From Lactobacillus johnsonii (lineage in GTDB: Bacteria > Bacillota > Bacilli > Lactobacillales > Lactobacillaceae), in contig NZ_CP047409.1 in assembly GCF_013487865.1 (NCBI RefSeq), positions 682,001 to 746,000 on the forward strand: a DNA stretch of 64,000 nt, read 5' to 3'. Made by a program: the position numbers and the translations under genes. The notes beneath the pieces were generated by a model. The model was not told where the DNA came from and searched no databases. It saw nothing but the letters and a program-made list of their open reading frames with translations. Shown piece by piece: positions 9,662-18,291 of the stretch. The first letter of the stretch is position 1, and the number at the start of each line of letters is the position of its first letter.

Positions 9662-9674
9662 AGGAGAAAAACTT

Positions 9675-11486
9675 ATGTGTGGAATTGTTGGTGTTGTTGG
9701 AAAACCTGCTAGAGATATTATTTTAAATGGCTTAACTAACTTAGAATATCGTGGTTACGATTCTGCAGGTATGTATTTAAATGACTTAAATGGGAATGAA
9801 TATCTAACTAAAGCAGTAGGTAGAATTTCTAACTTAAAAGAAAAATTAACTCCTGATGAACAAGGTTTAGTTGGAATTGGACATACTCGTTGGGCTACAC
9901 ATGGTAAACCAACAGTTGATAATGCGCATCCTCACTTTGATGAGACTAAGCGTTTTTATCTAGTTCATAATGGTGTTATTGAAAATTATGCAGAATTAAA
10001 GGAAAAATACTTACAAGGAGTAAAACTCCACTCTAATACTGATACTGAAGTGGTTGTCCAATTAATTAGTAAGATTGCGCGTGAGAAGAATTTAGATGGC
10101 TTTTCTGCGTTTAAAGAAGCTTTAAAATTAGTCAAGGGTTCATATGCCTTCCTTTTAGTTGATAACACTGAACCAGAGCATGTTTTTATTGCTAAAAACA
10201 AGTCACCAATGATGTTAGGTCTTGGCGATGGTTTCAATATTATTGCTTCTGATGCAATTTCTGTTCTAGATCAAACCAAAACTTTTGTTGATTTACAAGA
10301 TGGTGATGTTGGTGACATTACTAAAGATTCTTACACAATCGAAACAGTTGATGGTGAAAAGGTTGAGCGTAAGCCCCATGTATTGGATATTGATCCTAAT
10401 GCAGCCTCAAAGAGAACTTACGAATTTTATATGCTCAAAGAAATTGATGAACAACCAAGTGTAATGCGTAAAATTTCTCAAACTTATTTTGATGAAAATG
10501 ATGACGTTAAGGTTGATCCAAAAATTATTGATTCTATTTCAAAAGCAGATCGTATTTATATTTACGCTGCTGGGACGAGCTATCATGCTGGTTTAGTTGG
10601 TAAGACAATGTTAGAGCATTATACTGGAATCCCAACTGAAGTTGGTTTGGCCTCAGAAGCTGGTTATCACTTCCCAATGATGAGTAAGAATCCATTCTTT
10701 ATTTTCTTAACTCAGTCAGGAGAAACCGCTGATTCTCGTGTTGTTTTGAAAGAAGTTAATAAGCGTAATATCCCAAGTTTAACCATCACTAATGTAGAAG
10801 GCTCAACCTTATCAAGAGAAGCAGACTACACTATGCTCTTAGAAGCTGGTCCTGAAATTGCAGTTGCATCTACTAAGGCATACACTGCGCAAATTGCTGT
10901 TCAAGCAGTTCTAGCTAAGGCATTGGGCGAAGCACTTAATAAAGCAGAAGCTAAAGATTGGAATTTAAAGCATGATTTAGCTATTGCGGCAGAAGGGATG
11001 CAGCAACTTGTTGATAGTAAAGAAAGTCTAAAAGAAATTGCTGATAAATACCTAATTAAGTCTCGAAATGCTTTTTACATTGGACGCGGAATTGATTATG
11101 CAGTAGCCTTAGAAGGGGCACTAAAGCTGAAAGAAGTTTCATATATTCAAACTGAAGGCTTTGCAGCAGCAGAATTAAAGCATGGTACTATTGCTCTTAT
11201 CGAAAAAGATACCCCAGTAATTGCTTTAATTAATGATCCTGCAACTGCTGATTTAACTCGTGGAAATATTCAAGAAGTTGTTTCTAGAGGTGCTAACGTT
11301 GTTACTATAGCTGGTAAAGACTTTGCTAGAGAAGGCGACAATGTAGTTTTACCAGAAATTAATTACTATATGTCTGCCTTATTAACTGTTGTACCAGCTC
11401 AACTTCTTGCATATTATGCATCTAAAGATAAGGGCCTTGATGTAGATAAACCACGTAACTTGGCTAAGAGTGTTACAGTTGAATAA
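9675..11486 (+). CDS. glmS: glutamine--fructose-6-phosphate aminotransferase (isomerizing)
   Basis: Makes glucosamine-6-phosphate from fructose-6-phosphate and glutamine, the first step to UDP-GlcNAc for peptidoglycan. I start it at ATG 9675, behind AAGGAG, because the mature enzyme needs the Cys following the initiator Met (MCGIVGVVG) as the glutaminase nucleophile; the upstream in-frame ATG at 9648 would bury it. 603 residues, standard length. The N-terminal Ntn glutaminase (to about 220) carries GHTRWATHG. Two SIS domains follow (AAGTSYHAG, TQSGETADS) and the C-terminus is PRNLAKSVTVE. Confidence 0.97.
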   Translation: MCGIVGVVGKPARDIILNGLTNLEYRGYDSAGMYLNDLNGNEYLTKAVGRISNLKEKLTPDEQGLVGIGHTRWATHGKPTVDNAHPHFDETKRFYLVHNGVIENYAELKEKYLQGVKLHSNTDTEVVVQLISKIAREKNLDGFSAFKEALKLVKGSYAFLLVDNTEPEHVFIAKNKSPMMLGLGDGFNIIASDAISVLDQTKTFVDLQDGDVGDITKDSYTIETVDGEKVERKPHVLDIDPNAASKRTYEFYMLKEIDEQPSVMRKISQTYFDENDDVKVDPKIIDSISKADRIYIYAAGTSYHAGLVGKTMLEHYTGIPTEVGLASEAGYHFPMMSKNPFFIFLTQSGETADSRVVLKEVNKRNIPSLTITNVEGSTLSREADYTMLLEAGPEIAVASTKAYTAQIAVQAVLAKALGEALNKAEAKDWNLKHDLAIAAEGMQQLVDSKESLKEIADKYLIKSRNAFYIGRGIDYAVALEGALKLKEVSYIQTEGFAAAELKHGTIALIEKDTPVIALINDPATADLTRGNIQEVVSRGANVVTIAGKDFAREGDNVVLPEINYYMSALLTVVPAQLLAYYASKDKGLDVDKPRNLAKSVTVE

Positions 11487-11506
11487 CTGAATTTAGATTA
11501 ATTATT

Positions 11507-11552
11507 AAAATAGAGAATTAGTGATTTTAAAGGTGCTAATTCTCTATTTTTT
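11507..11552 (+). terminator. terminator after glmS
   Basis: 15-bp perfect stem AAAATAGAGAATTAG (11507-11521) / CTAATTCTCTATTTT (11536-11550), then T residues. Confidence 0.95.
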
Positions 11553-11631
11553 TATGTAATTCTTTAGTGAAAAATCCAATTTTGATTTAAAATATATAAA
11601 TATAGTAAAGTGAAAATGAACGAGGACAACT

Positions 11632-12051
11632 ATGTTATCAAAAATATCAATTTTATTTACAAATCATCATTTGACCTTAAAGGATATTTCACAAAGTAAT
11701 TCTTTAATGGAAAAAGATTTAGAAGATGCACTTAATGAGAATCCAGATAATTGGTCAAGCGCAATCTTATCGGCATTATCATCATCTTTAAATATGCGAC
11801 CAGGAGATTTACTAGAATTACTTGATCCCGTTTATTCTTTGAAAATTAATGACCCTAATCAAATGATTCAAGGCATTTATATTGAAGATCCAGAAATGTA
11901 TGAACAAATTAGATTTGTTGTAGAAAGTGAACACTTAGAGGGTTGGCAACCAGATGAAGAGGATATTTTAATACTTCTTAATGAGGCAATTAATCCATCT
12001 AAGGAGATTAAAGCTGAAATTGATCGGATTTGGGGTGAAGAAAATGCATGA
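11632..12051 (+). CDS. putative Fic antitoxin with an N-terminal HTH-like domain
   Basis: 139 residues. The N-terminal half (about 1-75; LTLKDISQSNSLMEKDLEDAL, then SSLNMRPGDLLELL) looks like a small helical XRE-like DNA-binding domain. The C-terminal part contains FVVESEHLEGWQPDEED. The SEHLEG core fits the (S/T)xxxE(G/N) inhibitory motif by which class I Fic antitoxins (VbhA, FicA) block the ATP site of their Fic partner, and the proline/acidic turn after it also resembles that family. The stop overlaps the fic start by 8 bases (ATG 12044), which implies translational coupling. SD GAGGAC precedes ATG 11632. The role is inferred from motif and position. Confidence 0.65.
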   Translation: MLSKISILFTNHHLTLKDISQSNSLMEKDLEDALNENPDNWSSAILSALSSSLNMRPGDLLELLDPVYSLKINDPNQMIQGIYIEDPEMYEQIRFVVESEHLEGWQPDEEDILILLNEAINPSKEIKAEIDRIWGEENA

Positions 12052-12632
12052 GACCGTAAAGGATTCTGAATGGTATCGTCAAAAATTTCTTTATCCAAAT
12101 GGTACGCTTAAAAATAAGCTCAATATTACTGATGCGGCAGAATTAGCACAAAAAGAATACTTAGGCTCAGGAATTCGGGCAGTAGCTTTTTTGAGAAAGA
12201 ATAAAAAAATCACTAGTGTTGAAGATTTGAAAAAAATTCATAAAATTATGTTTGGTTGGCTTTATGATTGGGCTGGTCAAATTAGAGACTATGAATTAGT
12301 TAAGGGGGGAGACAGAGTTTTTAGAGTATTCTCGTATTAATTTTGGAATTGAAGAAATAGACGAAAAGATACAACAATTATCTACTAAAAAAGAACTTAC
12401 AAATGTTGACTATGCTTTTTTGCTTGATAGGTTAAATTATCTTCATCCCTTTAGAGAAGGAAATGGGAGAAGTAGTAAATTATTTTTACAAGCTTTCGCG
12501 GCCAATCATGGCCAGGTTATTGATTATCCAAGATCAAACAAAGAGTTAATTATTGCCCAAAATAATGCAGACATTGATCAAATTGCTAATTTGATCAATG
12601 TTAGTGCTAAAGCAAAGAAATCTACTAATTAA
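12044..12632 (+). pseudogene. Fic/Doc-family protein, frameshifted
   Basis: Fic enzymes AMPylate or otherwise modify target proteins. The first part (ATG 12044) runs in one frame to a stop at 12340 and includes the conserved FGWLYDWAGQIRDYEL region. The rest, with the catalytic loop HPFREGNGRSSKLF (HPFxxGNGR), is in another frame from about 12305 to 12632. Reading five instead of six G residues at 12304-12309 restores one continuous frame (VKGETEFLEYSRINFG) of about 195 codons. The gene is therefore either inactivated, phase-variable at the G tract, or affected by a sequencing error. As written, the catalytic motif is not translated from the normal start. Confidence 0.85.
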
Positions 12633-12804
12633 ATAAAAGTAAATTTATTTTTGTTATATTAAAGATTTGGATTTAACAATAGAAGAAAAATGGACTAAGA
12701 TATAGATGACTGATCCGAAAACTTCTCCTTTAAGAAGTGTAACAATTTATTTTTCTTCATTAAGATCATGTTCAGTGTCTGGGAAAAAACTAATTCTCAG
12801 ACAT

Positions 12805-12850
12805 AAAAAAAGAACGATGATTTCCATTTTGGATTTCATCGTTCTTTTTA
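12805..12850 (+). terminator. hairpin inside the left IS end
   Basis: AGAACGATGA (12811-12820) pairs with TCATCGTTCT (around 12836-12845), extended by TCC/GGA after a mismatch, with A and T runs on both sides. IS elements often carry such structures to stop read-through transcription into the transposase. Confidence 0.75.
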
Positions 12851-12917
12851 TGTACTTTAAGTGCCTTCCTTGCTATTATTGAATCACCACAAAACAAAAT
12901 GAAAGAAGGCAATCTCA

Positions 12918-14555
12918 ATGTATCAAAATTATATCACAGGTCAAACTGCTTTAACACTTAATTTAGACTTCTCTATTCCTAACAATCATTTAGCTACTGT
13001 TATCAGCTGGTTTGTCGATTCAATTCCAGAAGATGTTTTATTGGGAGATACTGCCGAAACTGGACGTCCAGCCTATCATCCGACCATGATGCTTAAAATT
13101 CTGCTTTTTGCTTATTCCAGAAGAGTATTTTCAGGCCGAAAGATCGAATTAATGTTGGAAGAAAACCTGCCCATGATGGTATTGGCAGAACATCAAAAGA
13201 TTTCTTACCATACCATCAATAACTTTAGATCTAGCAAGCATGCCAATCAGCTCATTAAGAAAAGCTTTTTGTACTTTACCAACTTATTAGAACAAGAGGG
13301 TTTAATCAATGAAGGGACTATCTTTATTGATGGCACCAAGATTGAAGCGGATGCCAATCGCTATACTTTTGTTTGGCGTAAAGCTGTTGAAAAGTTTCAT
13401 GAAAAGCTAAAAGATCAAGCAGTCAAGCTTTATGATGAATTGGTTGCCTAAGAAGTGGTTAAAGCAATGGAAAAAGAAAAAGTTCAAACTAGTCAAGGCT
13501 TAGCAGAACTAGCCCAAGAAACCGAAGCTGAAATTGAAAAACTGACTAAAGAAATTGAGCAAGAACCAAAAGCTATCCCAGGTGGCTCGCCTAGAAAAGC
13601 GAGAAGACGTGGACTTAAAAAGTATCTTCATCGCTTGAAAAAAGACTATCTGCCCCGAATGAAAAAATACGAGGAAGCCGAGAAGATTTTTGCTGGACGC
13701 AACAGCTACTCCAAGACAGACCATGATGCGACTTTCATGCATATGAAGGAAGACCACATGAAAAACGGCCAGCTTAAGCCAGGCTACAATATTCAAGCGG
13801 CTACGACGGATCAGTACGTGGTTGATTTTGCCTTATATCCTAATCCAACTGATTTCAAGACGCTGGAGCCTTTTTTGAAACAGATGACGGTCCTAGATAA
13901 GTTTGACAAGATTGTCGCCGACGCTGGCTATGGGAGTGAATATAATTACACACAGCTGGAAGAAAAGTATTCAGACAAAGAGTATTTCATTCCTTACACC
14001 ATGTATGAAAAGGAACAAACCAGAAAGTACAAAAATGATCCAAGCCGGCTGTCTAACTGGTTCTACAATGAAAAAGATGATTATTATTTAGATCAAAACG
14101 GCGTTAGATTCAATTTCAAATATTATAGCCAGCGCAAGGACCACTCTACTGGTCAGGTTCGTGATTTTAAGATATATGAAGCAGATGAATTCCAAATCAC
14201 ACCAGAATTGGAACGCTTAGCTAAAACAAAAAGCGGCCGTCAAAGGCAAGTACGTTATAATCCTAACTGGCAGTATTTAAAAGAAAAGACAAAAGAAGTT
14301 CTTCAAAGTCCTGAAGGCAAGCACATCTACAGCATGAGAAAGTATGATGTCGAGCCAGTTTTTGGACATTTGAAGAACGTCTTTGGCATGCGCCGAACTC
14401 ATCTAAGAGGTAAAAAGAAGGTTGAAACTGATGTAGGAATAGCCTTGATGATGATGAACTTAAGTAAGTATTGGCACAGAAGATGGTCCAAAGACCGATC
14501 TGCTTTATGTGCAAATAAAAATAGAAAAAAAAGACGGTCAAGCTACTCAAATTAA
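12918..14555 (+). pseudogene. IS1182-family transposase, interrupted by an in-frame stop
   Basis: The DDE transposase is read in one frame from ATG 12918 to 14555. A TAA at 13449-13451 splits it into 177 codons and a remaining stretch of about 367 codons. There is no frame change, so one substitution (for example CAA or GAA to TAA) explains it. The N-terminal part (YITGQTALTLNLDFSIP, GRPAYHPTMMLKILLFAYS, DGTKIEADANRYTFVW) and the C-terminal part (VADAGYGSEYNY, EPVFGHLKNVFGMRRTHLRG) are both typical. A GTG at 13455 follows the stop but has no good SD. The copy is probably inactive on its own. Confidence 0.9.
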
Positions 14556-14577
14556 GAGTTGGCTTGATCGTCTTTTT
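14527..14577 (+). terminator. hairpin at the right IS end, overlapping the transposase stop
   Basis: AAAAGACGGTCAAGCtACTC (14529-14548) pairs with GAGTtgGCTTGATCGTCTTTT (14556 onward; one G-U and a bulge), followed by T residues. Confidence 0.85.
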
Positions 14578-14726
14578 GTACCTGAGGATTAGTTTTTTCC
14601 CAGACACTTTTTTTTGTTTATAAATTGAGTCTTAAAAAAATTAGTAAATAATAGGCATATTAATTTATTATAAATCGCTTTCAAGAGATAATTATTAATA
14701 ATATTAGACTGAAAGGGATGAGCATT

Positions 14727-15515
14727 ATGAAAAAGGCATTGACGCCTCGGCTAATTGTTTCTTTGACAAGTTATGGTGATAGGTTAAATACATTATCTAT
14801 CTGTCTTAAAAGTTTACTCAATCAGACTAGAAAAGCTAATAAAATTTTGGTTTATCTAACGGATGATATTACAGAAAGCCATCTTCCAACATCTCTTCTT
14901 GAATTACGAGATAAAGGTATTGAATATAAATTCATCCCCTTAGATTTGAAGCCGCATAAAAAGTATTATTATGCTATGCAAGAGTTTCCTGACGATATTA
15001 TTGTTACAGTAGATGATGTTGTTATTTACTATAAAGAAATGCTATCAGAGTTATATAAAACATACTTAAAATTTCCTAAATGTATTGTTACAGGAAGAGC
15101 ACATGAAATAACATTTAATGATGACGGATCAATTAAAGCATATGATAATTGGAATTGGTGCAGTCAAAGGTATGAACAGCCATCGATGAAATTATTAGCT
15201 ACAGGGGCCGGCAGTGTTTTATACCCACCTCATCTATTAGATAAAAAGCTATTATTTAATTTAGATTATATTAAGCACTACATTACAGTAGATGATTTAT
15301 GGTTAAAATTAGTCGAGGTATTATCGAATGTGCCAACAGTAGTATGTAGTTTAAAAATAGAAAAAATGCGTGAAGGAATTCCTGATACACAAGCGCAGGG
15401 CTTATTTAATAAGAATGTTGGTAAAAATGAAAATGATCTTTATTTGAAAGACTTAGATAAAGAATTCTCTTTAGCAAGTAAAATTGTTGCCTATGAAAAT
15501 AGAAAAGAAAAGTAA
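14727..15515 (+). CDS. glycosyltransferase-like protein (GT-A fold)
   Basis: 262 residues. The N-terminus LIVSLTSYGDRLNTLSICLKS and the VTVDDVV segment (a DxD-like acidic pair) are typical of family-2-like transferases found in polysaccharide loci. No transmembrane segment is evident, so it should act on the cytoplasmic face. It stands alone between an IS and a drug-exporter locus, so it may be a remnant of a cell-surface polysaccharide cluster; donor and acceptor are unknown. I start it at ATG 14727 (MKKALTPR), because AAAGGG directly abuts the earlier in-frame ATG at 14718. A cre-like half-site lies about 45 bp upstream (14671-14684, minus orientation). Confidence 0.75.
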   Translation: MKKALTPRLIVSLTSYGDRLNTLSICLKSLLNQTRKANKILVYLTDDITESHLPTSLLELRDKGIEYKFIPLDLKPHKKYYYAMQEFPDDIIVTVDDVVIYYKEMLSELYKTYLKFPKCIVTGRAHEITFNDDGSIKAYDNWNWCSQRYEQPSMKLLATGAGSVLYPPHLLDKKLLFNLDYIKHYITVDDLWLKLVEVLSNVPTVVCSLKIEKMREGIPDTQAQGLFNKNVGKNENDLYLKDLDKEFSLASKIVAYENRKEK

Positions 15516-15519
15516 AAAA

Positions 15520-15546
15520 GAAACGTCCAGATAGACGTTTCCTTTT
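15520..15546 (+). terminator. terminator between the glycosyltransferase gene and the DUF4811 gene
   Basis: GAAACGTC (15520-15527) / GACGTTTC (15534-15541) flanked by A and T runs. It can serve both converging genes. Confidence 0.9.
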
Positions 15547-15563
15547 TAGGATATAGATATAAA

Positions 15564-16120
15564 TTAATGAATAGAGGTTGCTTTTTGAGTCTGCATTTTT
15601 TCTTGCATTTGCTTTTGTAATTTTTGCATATCTTTAGTTGAAATTACTTTCCAGCTTGATGGAATGGTAAAAATATATTTTCTCTGTTTGAGTTCATTAT
15701 TATGACTAAAGACTCCAAACATAATTCGACTAAAATTATTTCGGTAAACATAGCGAGTTATTTCTATTTGAAGGTTAGCTTGCTCGCTATGCTTAATCTT
15801 TGCTGATACTTTATCTAGTTTAATAGCCTTTGGTTTCTTTTGTTCATTGCTAGTTTTATATAAGTATACTTTTTCTGTACCGTTACCTAGGGGTTGATAA
15901 AGTAGAAGGGGAAGATTAGGGCGCGCACTTGAGACTAAACTTTGTTTACTTATTTGTGTTTCAGTCTTCATTTCCCAATGATTATAATCATGTGCAACGA
16001 TCCCCACGATACAAAGCGATGTAGCAATTAAGGAAAGCCAGGATATTATAGTATGGCCTTTACCAGGAATGACGTTGAAATAAATAAAATTGCCGCTAAG
16101 ATTAAAATTACAATTATCAT
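15564..16120 (-). pseudogene. DUF4811-type membrane protein, N-terminal frameshift
   Basis: Partner gene of the upstream exporter. Most of the protein (YFNVIPGKGHTIISWLSLIA through the C-terminus) reads cleanly: one hydrophobic helix, VGIVAHDYNHWEMKTE, then a soluble domain. The best start, ATG 16120, overlaps the exporter stop as TAATG behind AGAGGTG. It opens a different frame (MIIVILILAAILFI, a second membrane helix). The two frames join if one ATTT unit is added to the short ATTT repeat at 16078-16090, giving AAILFIYFNV. An ATG at 16127 is in frame but directly abuts the SD. Either a 4-bp slippage has disrupted the gene or an unusual start is used. Confidence 0.7.
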
Positions 16121-17592
16121 TATCCATTCACCTCTTCTTGATTTTCACGGGCACGGTTACCTTTCTTTAGGAAGAAAGCAAGAACTAAAGCAATTAAAGC
16201 AAAGACAATACTCATCGCAAATGAAGCATGGAATCCATTTAAAGTAGCATTAATAGCTTGAGTTTTATATTGAAGTGGTAAAGTTTTCAGCAGTTCTTTA
16301 CTTGGCATGTTGTTGTTAGTCGTAGTAGTTAAAACAGAAACTAAAATAGCAGTACCAATTGAGCTTAAAACTTGTCTAAATGTATTGTTTACTGCAGTTC
16401 CGTGGGAAATCTTGTCCAAAGGTAATGAGTTCATTCCAGAAGTAGTAACATTCATCATAACTAAGGCTACTCCGACCATTCTGATTGCATATAAAATAAT
16501 AATCATGGTATAGGAACTTTGTTCAGTCAAGAATACAAATGGGATTGTACCTAGGGTCAAAAGGGTCATTCCCGTAATAGCCATCTTGCGGGCACCATAT
16601 TTATCAAATAGACGTCCCGTAATTGGTGACATAATTCCAATCATTAGGGCACCTGGCAAAAGCATTAAACCTGAATGAAAGGCCGATACTCCCCGTAAGT
16701 TTTGAATATATAAAGGTAGCACCATCTCAATACCAACCATGGCCAAATTTGTAATACCACTCAGGACTGCTGCTAAAGAAAATTCAAAATGTTTAAACAC
16801 AGTAATATCTAAGAAAGGATCTGACATCTTCAATTGACGAAGACCAAAGAGGATGACAAATACTATCCCTACCCCAATAAACATTAGAATTTCTGGATTA
16901 GTCCAACCTTTATTGCCGGCCTCAGAGAAACCGTAAAGTAAGCTCCCAAATCCAACAGTAGAAGTTGTTACAGATAAAATATCAATTTTTTCTTTTTTAG
17001 TAGGGAGTACATCTTTAATTAAAAAGAAGGCTAATACAATAACCACGCCAGCAATTGGAGCAATAATACTAAATAAGTAGCGCCAAGAAAGATTATCAAC
17101 GATCCATCCAGATAAAGTTGGGCCGATAGCAGGGGCTAAGCCGATAACAATCCCAACAGTTCCCATGGCAGCTCCACGTTTATTAGCTGGAAAGATAGAA
17201 AGCATAATGGTTTGAAGAAGAGGCATCGTGACTCCAACACCTAATCCTTGAATAATTCTGCCGGCAAGTAAAGTTCCAAAGTTCGGTGCAATTGCTGCAA
17301 TAACCGTTCCAATAAAGAAAACAGACATTGCACTCAAGTACATTTTTCTTGATCCAAAACGATTGATTAGCCATGCGGAGATTGGAATCATTACTCCATT
17401 GACTAATAAAAATGCTGTTGAAAGCCATTCAGCAGTTGCAGTACTGATATGAAAGAAACGCATTATTGAAGGTAGAGCAGTAGCAAGCAATGTCCCGTTT
17501 AAGACGGTACAGAAAGAACCAATAATTAAAACTAGAACTAATAAGTTTCGATTATAGGACTTTCCATGAATATCGGTGGGCTGTTTATCCAT
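16120..17592 (-). CDS. MFS multidrug exporter, DHA2 (EmrB/QacA) family
   Basis: 490 residues with about 14 hydrophobic segments, the DHA2 topology. Motif C-like glycines lie in GIVIGLAPAIGPTLSGWIV, and motif A-like WLINRFGSRKMYL follows helix 2. It probably exports drugs or toxic metabolites by proton antiport; the substrate is unknown. SD AGAAAGGA precedes ATG 17592. The minus-strand promoter is TTGACA (17662-17667), 16-bp spacer, TATAGT (17640-17645). It is divergent from a MerR-type regulator that is likely to control it, and it is translationally coupled to the DUF4811 gene downstream. Confidence 0.93.
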   Translation of the reverse strand: MDKQPTDIHGKSYNRNLLVLVLIIGSFCTVLNGTLLATALPSIMRFFHISTATAEWLSTAFLLVNGVMIPISAWLINRFGSRKMYLSAMSVFFIGTVIAAIAPNFGTLLAGRIIQGLGVGVTMPLLQTIMLSIFPANKRGAAMGTVGIVIGLAPAIGPTLSGWIVDNLSWRYLFSIIAPIAGVVIVLAFFLIKDVLPTKKEKIDILSVTTSTVGFGSLLYGFSEAGNKGWTNPEILMFIGVGIVFVILFGLRQLKMSDPFLDITVFKHFEFSLAAVLSGITNLAMVGIEMVLPLYIQNLRGVSAFHSGLMLLPGALMIGIMSPITGRLFDKYGARKMAITGMTLLTLGTIPFVFLTEQSSYTMIIILYAIRMVGVALVMMNVTTSGMNSLPLDKISHGTAVNNTFRQVLSSIGTAILVSVLTTTTNNNMPSKELLKTLPLQYKTQAINATLNGFHASFAMSIVFALIALVLAFFLKKGNRARENQEEVNG

Positions 17593-17630
17593 TTTGAAGA
17601 TCCTTTCTAAATTATTAATATTAAAATTTA

Positions 17631-17723
17631 ACTATAAAAACTATAGTCTTAAAGAAAAAATTGTCAAATAATCTTACAAATATGTAATCATCTTTGACAT
17701 ATATGTTGCTAAAACTGTCATAA
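17631..17723. promoter_or_regulatory. divergent exporter / MerR-type regulator control region
   Basis: Contains the exporter promoter (minus strand, 17640-17667) and TTGACA at 17694-17699 for the regulator. TGTCAA (17662-17667) and TTGACA (17694-17699) form an inverted pair. A second TGTCA at 17717-17721 pairs with TGACA across 16 bp. ACTATA is directly repeated at the exporter -10. These are candidate operators; the regulator -10 is unclear because MerR-type promoters often have long spacers. Confidence 0.5.
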
Positions 17724-17767
17724 GCTTTTAAACTAGAATGGAGATTATAAGATTTAAGGACAAAAAA

Positions 17768-18205
17768 ATGGAATCAAAAAAAATATTTCATAATGTGTTT
17801 CAAAATATTGAAGTAGGAATTGGCGAAGTTAGCAAAACAGTTGGCGTTTCTCAAAGACAATTACGTTATTGGGAAGAAAAGGGATATATTAAACCAGTCT
17901 CTGATAATCAAAGTGGAGTTAGAAGATATACTCTTTCAACTTTATATTTAATTATTTTTATTAAAACTCAACTTGATCAGGGATTTACTTTGTCAGCAGC
18001 GTTTGAGCGCTCAAAAGATATTAAAATAAAAAGTAAAATTGTGAGAAACTTTTTTGAACATACTTTTAATGATGTAACTATTACGGATGCAGATAAAGCG
18101 TACGGTGAAATAGATTTAGGAGAGCTTTTAGTACAAAATGGTCAAAAATATCATGTTAAAGGCGTAGTCGATGAGCAGGGTCGATATCTAAAAATTGACA
18201 AATAA
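17768..18205 (+). CDS. MerR-family transcriptional regulator
   Basis: 145 residues from ATG 17768, which sits seven bases after TAAGGA; the in-frame ATG at 17738 has no SD. The HTH (IGEVSKTVGVSQRQLRYWEEKGYIKP) and wing (SGVRRYTLSTL) are typical of the family. The C-terminal part is short, so it more resembles the TnrA/GlnR-sized or small effector-binding MerR proteins than the metal sensors. Divergent from the exporter, which it probably regulates. A strong terminator follows. Confidence 0.9.
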   Translation: MESKKIFHNVFQNIEVGIGEVSKTVGVSQRQLRYWEEKGYIKPVSDNQSGVRRYTLSTLYLIIFIKTQLDQGFTLSAAFERSKDIKIKSKIVRNFFEHTFNDVTITDADKAYGEIDLGELLVQNGQKYHVKGVVDEQGRYLKIDK

Positions 18206-18240
18206 AAAATGAAGTATCCGTTTATAGATACTTCATTTTT
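18205..18240 (+). terminator. terminator after the merR-type gene
   Basis: 14-bp perfect stem AAAAATGAAGTATC (18205-18218) / GATACTTCATTTTT (18227-18240). Confidence 0.95.
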
Positions 18241-18291
18241 AGGACAAGTCGATATTAAAGTTATATATGATGATTAGTTGTGATTTACGAA

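Larger units (their letters stand above)
12774..14608 (+). mobile_element. IS1182-family insertion sequence (about 1.84 kb)
   Basis: Bounded by 27-bp terminal inverted repeats: left 12774-12800 (AGTGTCTGGGAAAAAACTAA...) and right 14582-14608, differing at one base. It contains one transposase frame interrupted by a stop, and a hairpin inside each end. I could not find a clear target-site duplication. It lies about 140 bp downstream of the broken fic gene. Confidence 0.9.

Noticed and set aside
9530-9674. glmS ribozyme
   Set aside because: The leader is only about 70 nt from the likely start site and lacks the conserved ribozyme core.
13509-13796. 95-codon ORF opposite the IS1182 transposase
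   Set aside because: Lies wholly within the transposase frame; no SD or homology.
14671-14684. cre site before the glycosyltransferase gene
   Set aside because: Only one good half-site (TGAAAGCG on the minus strand); two key positions of the other half are wrong.
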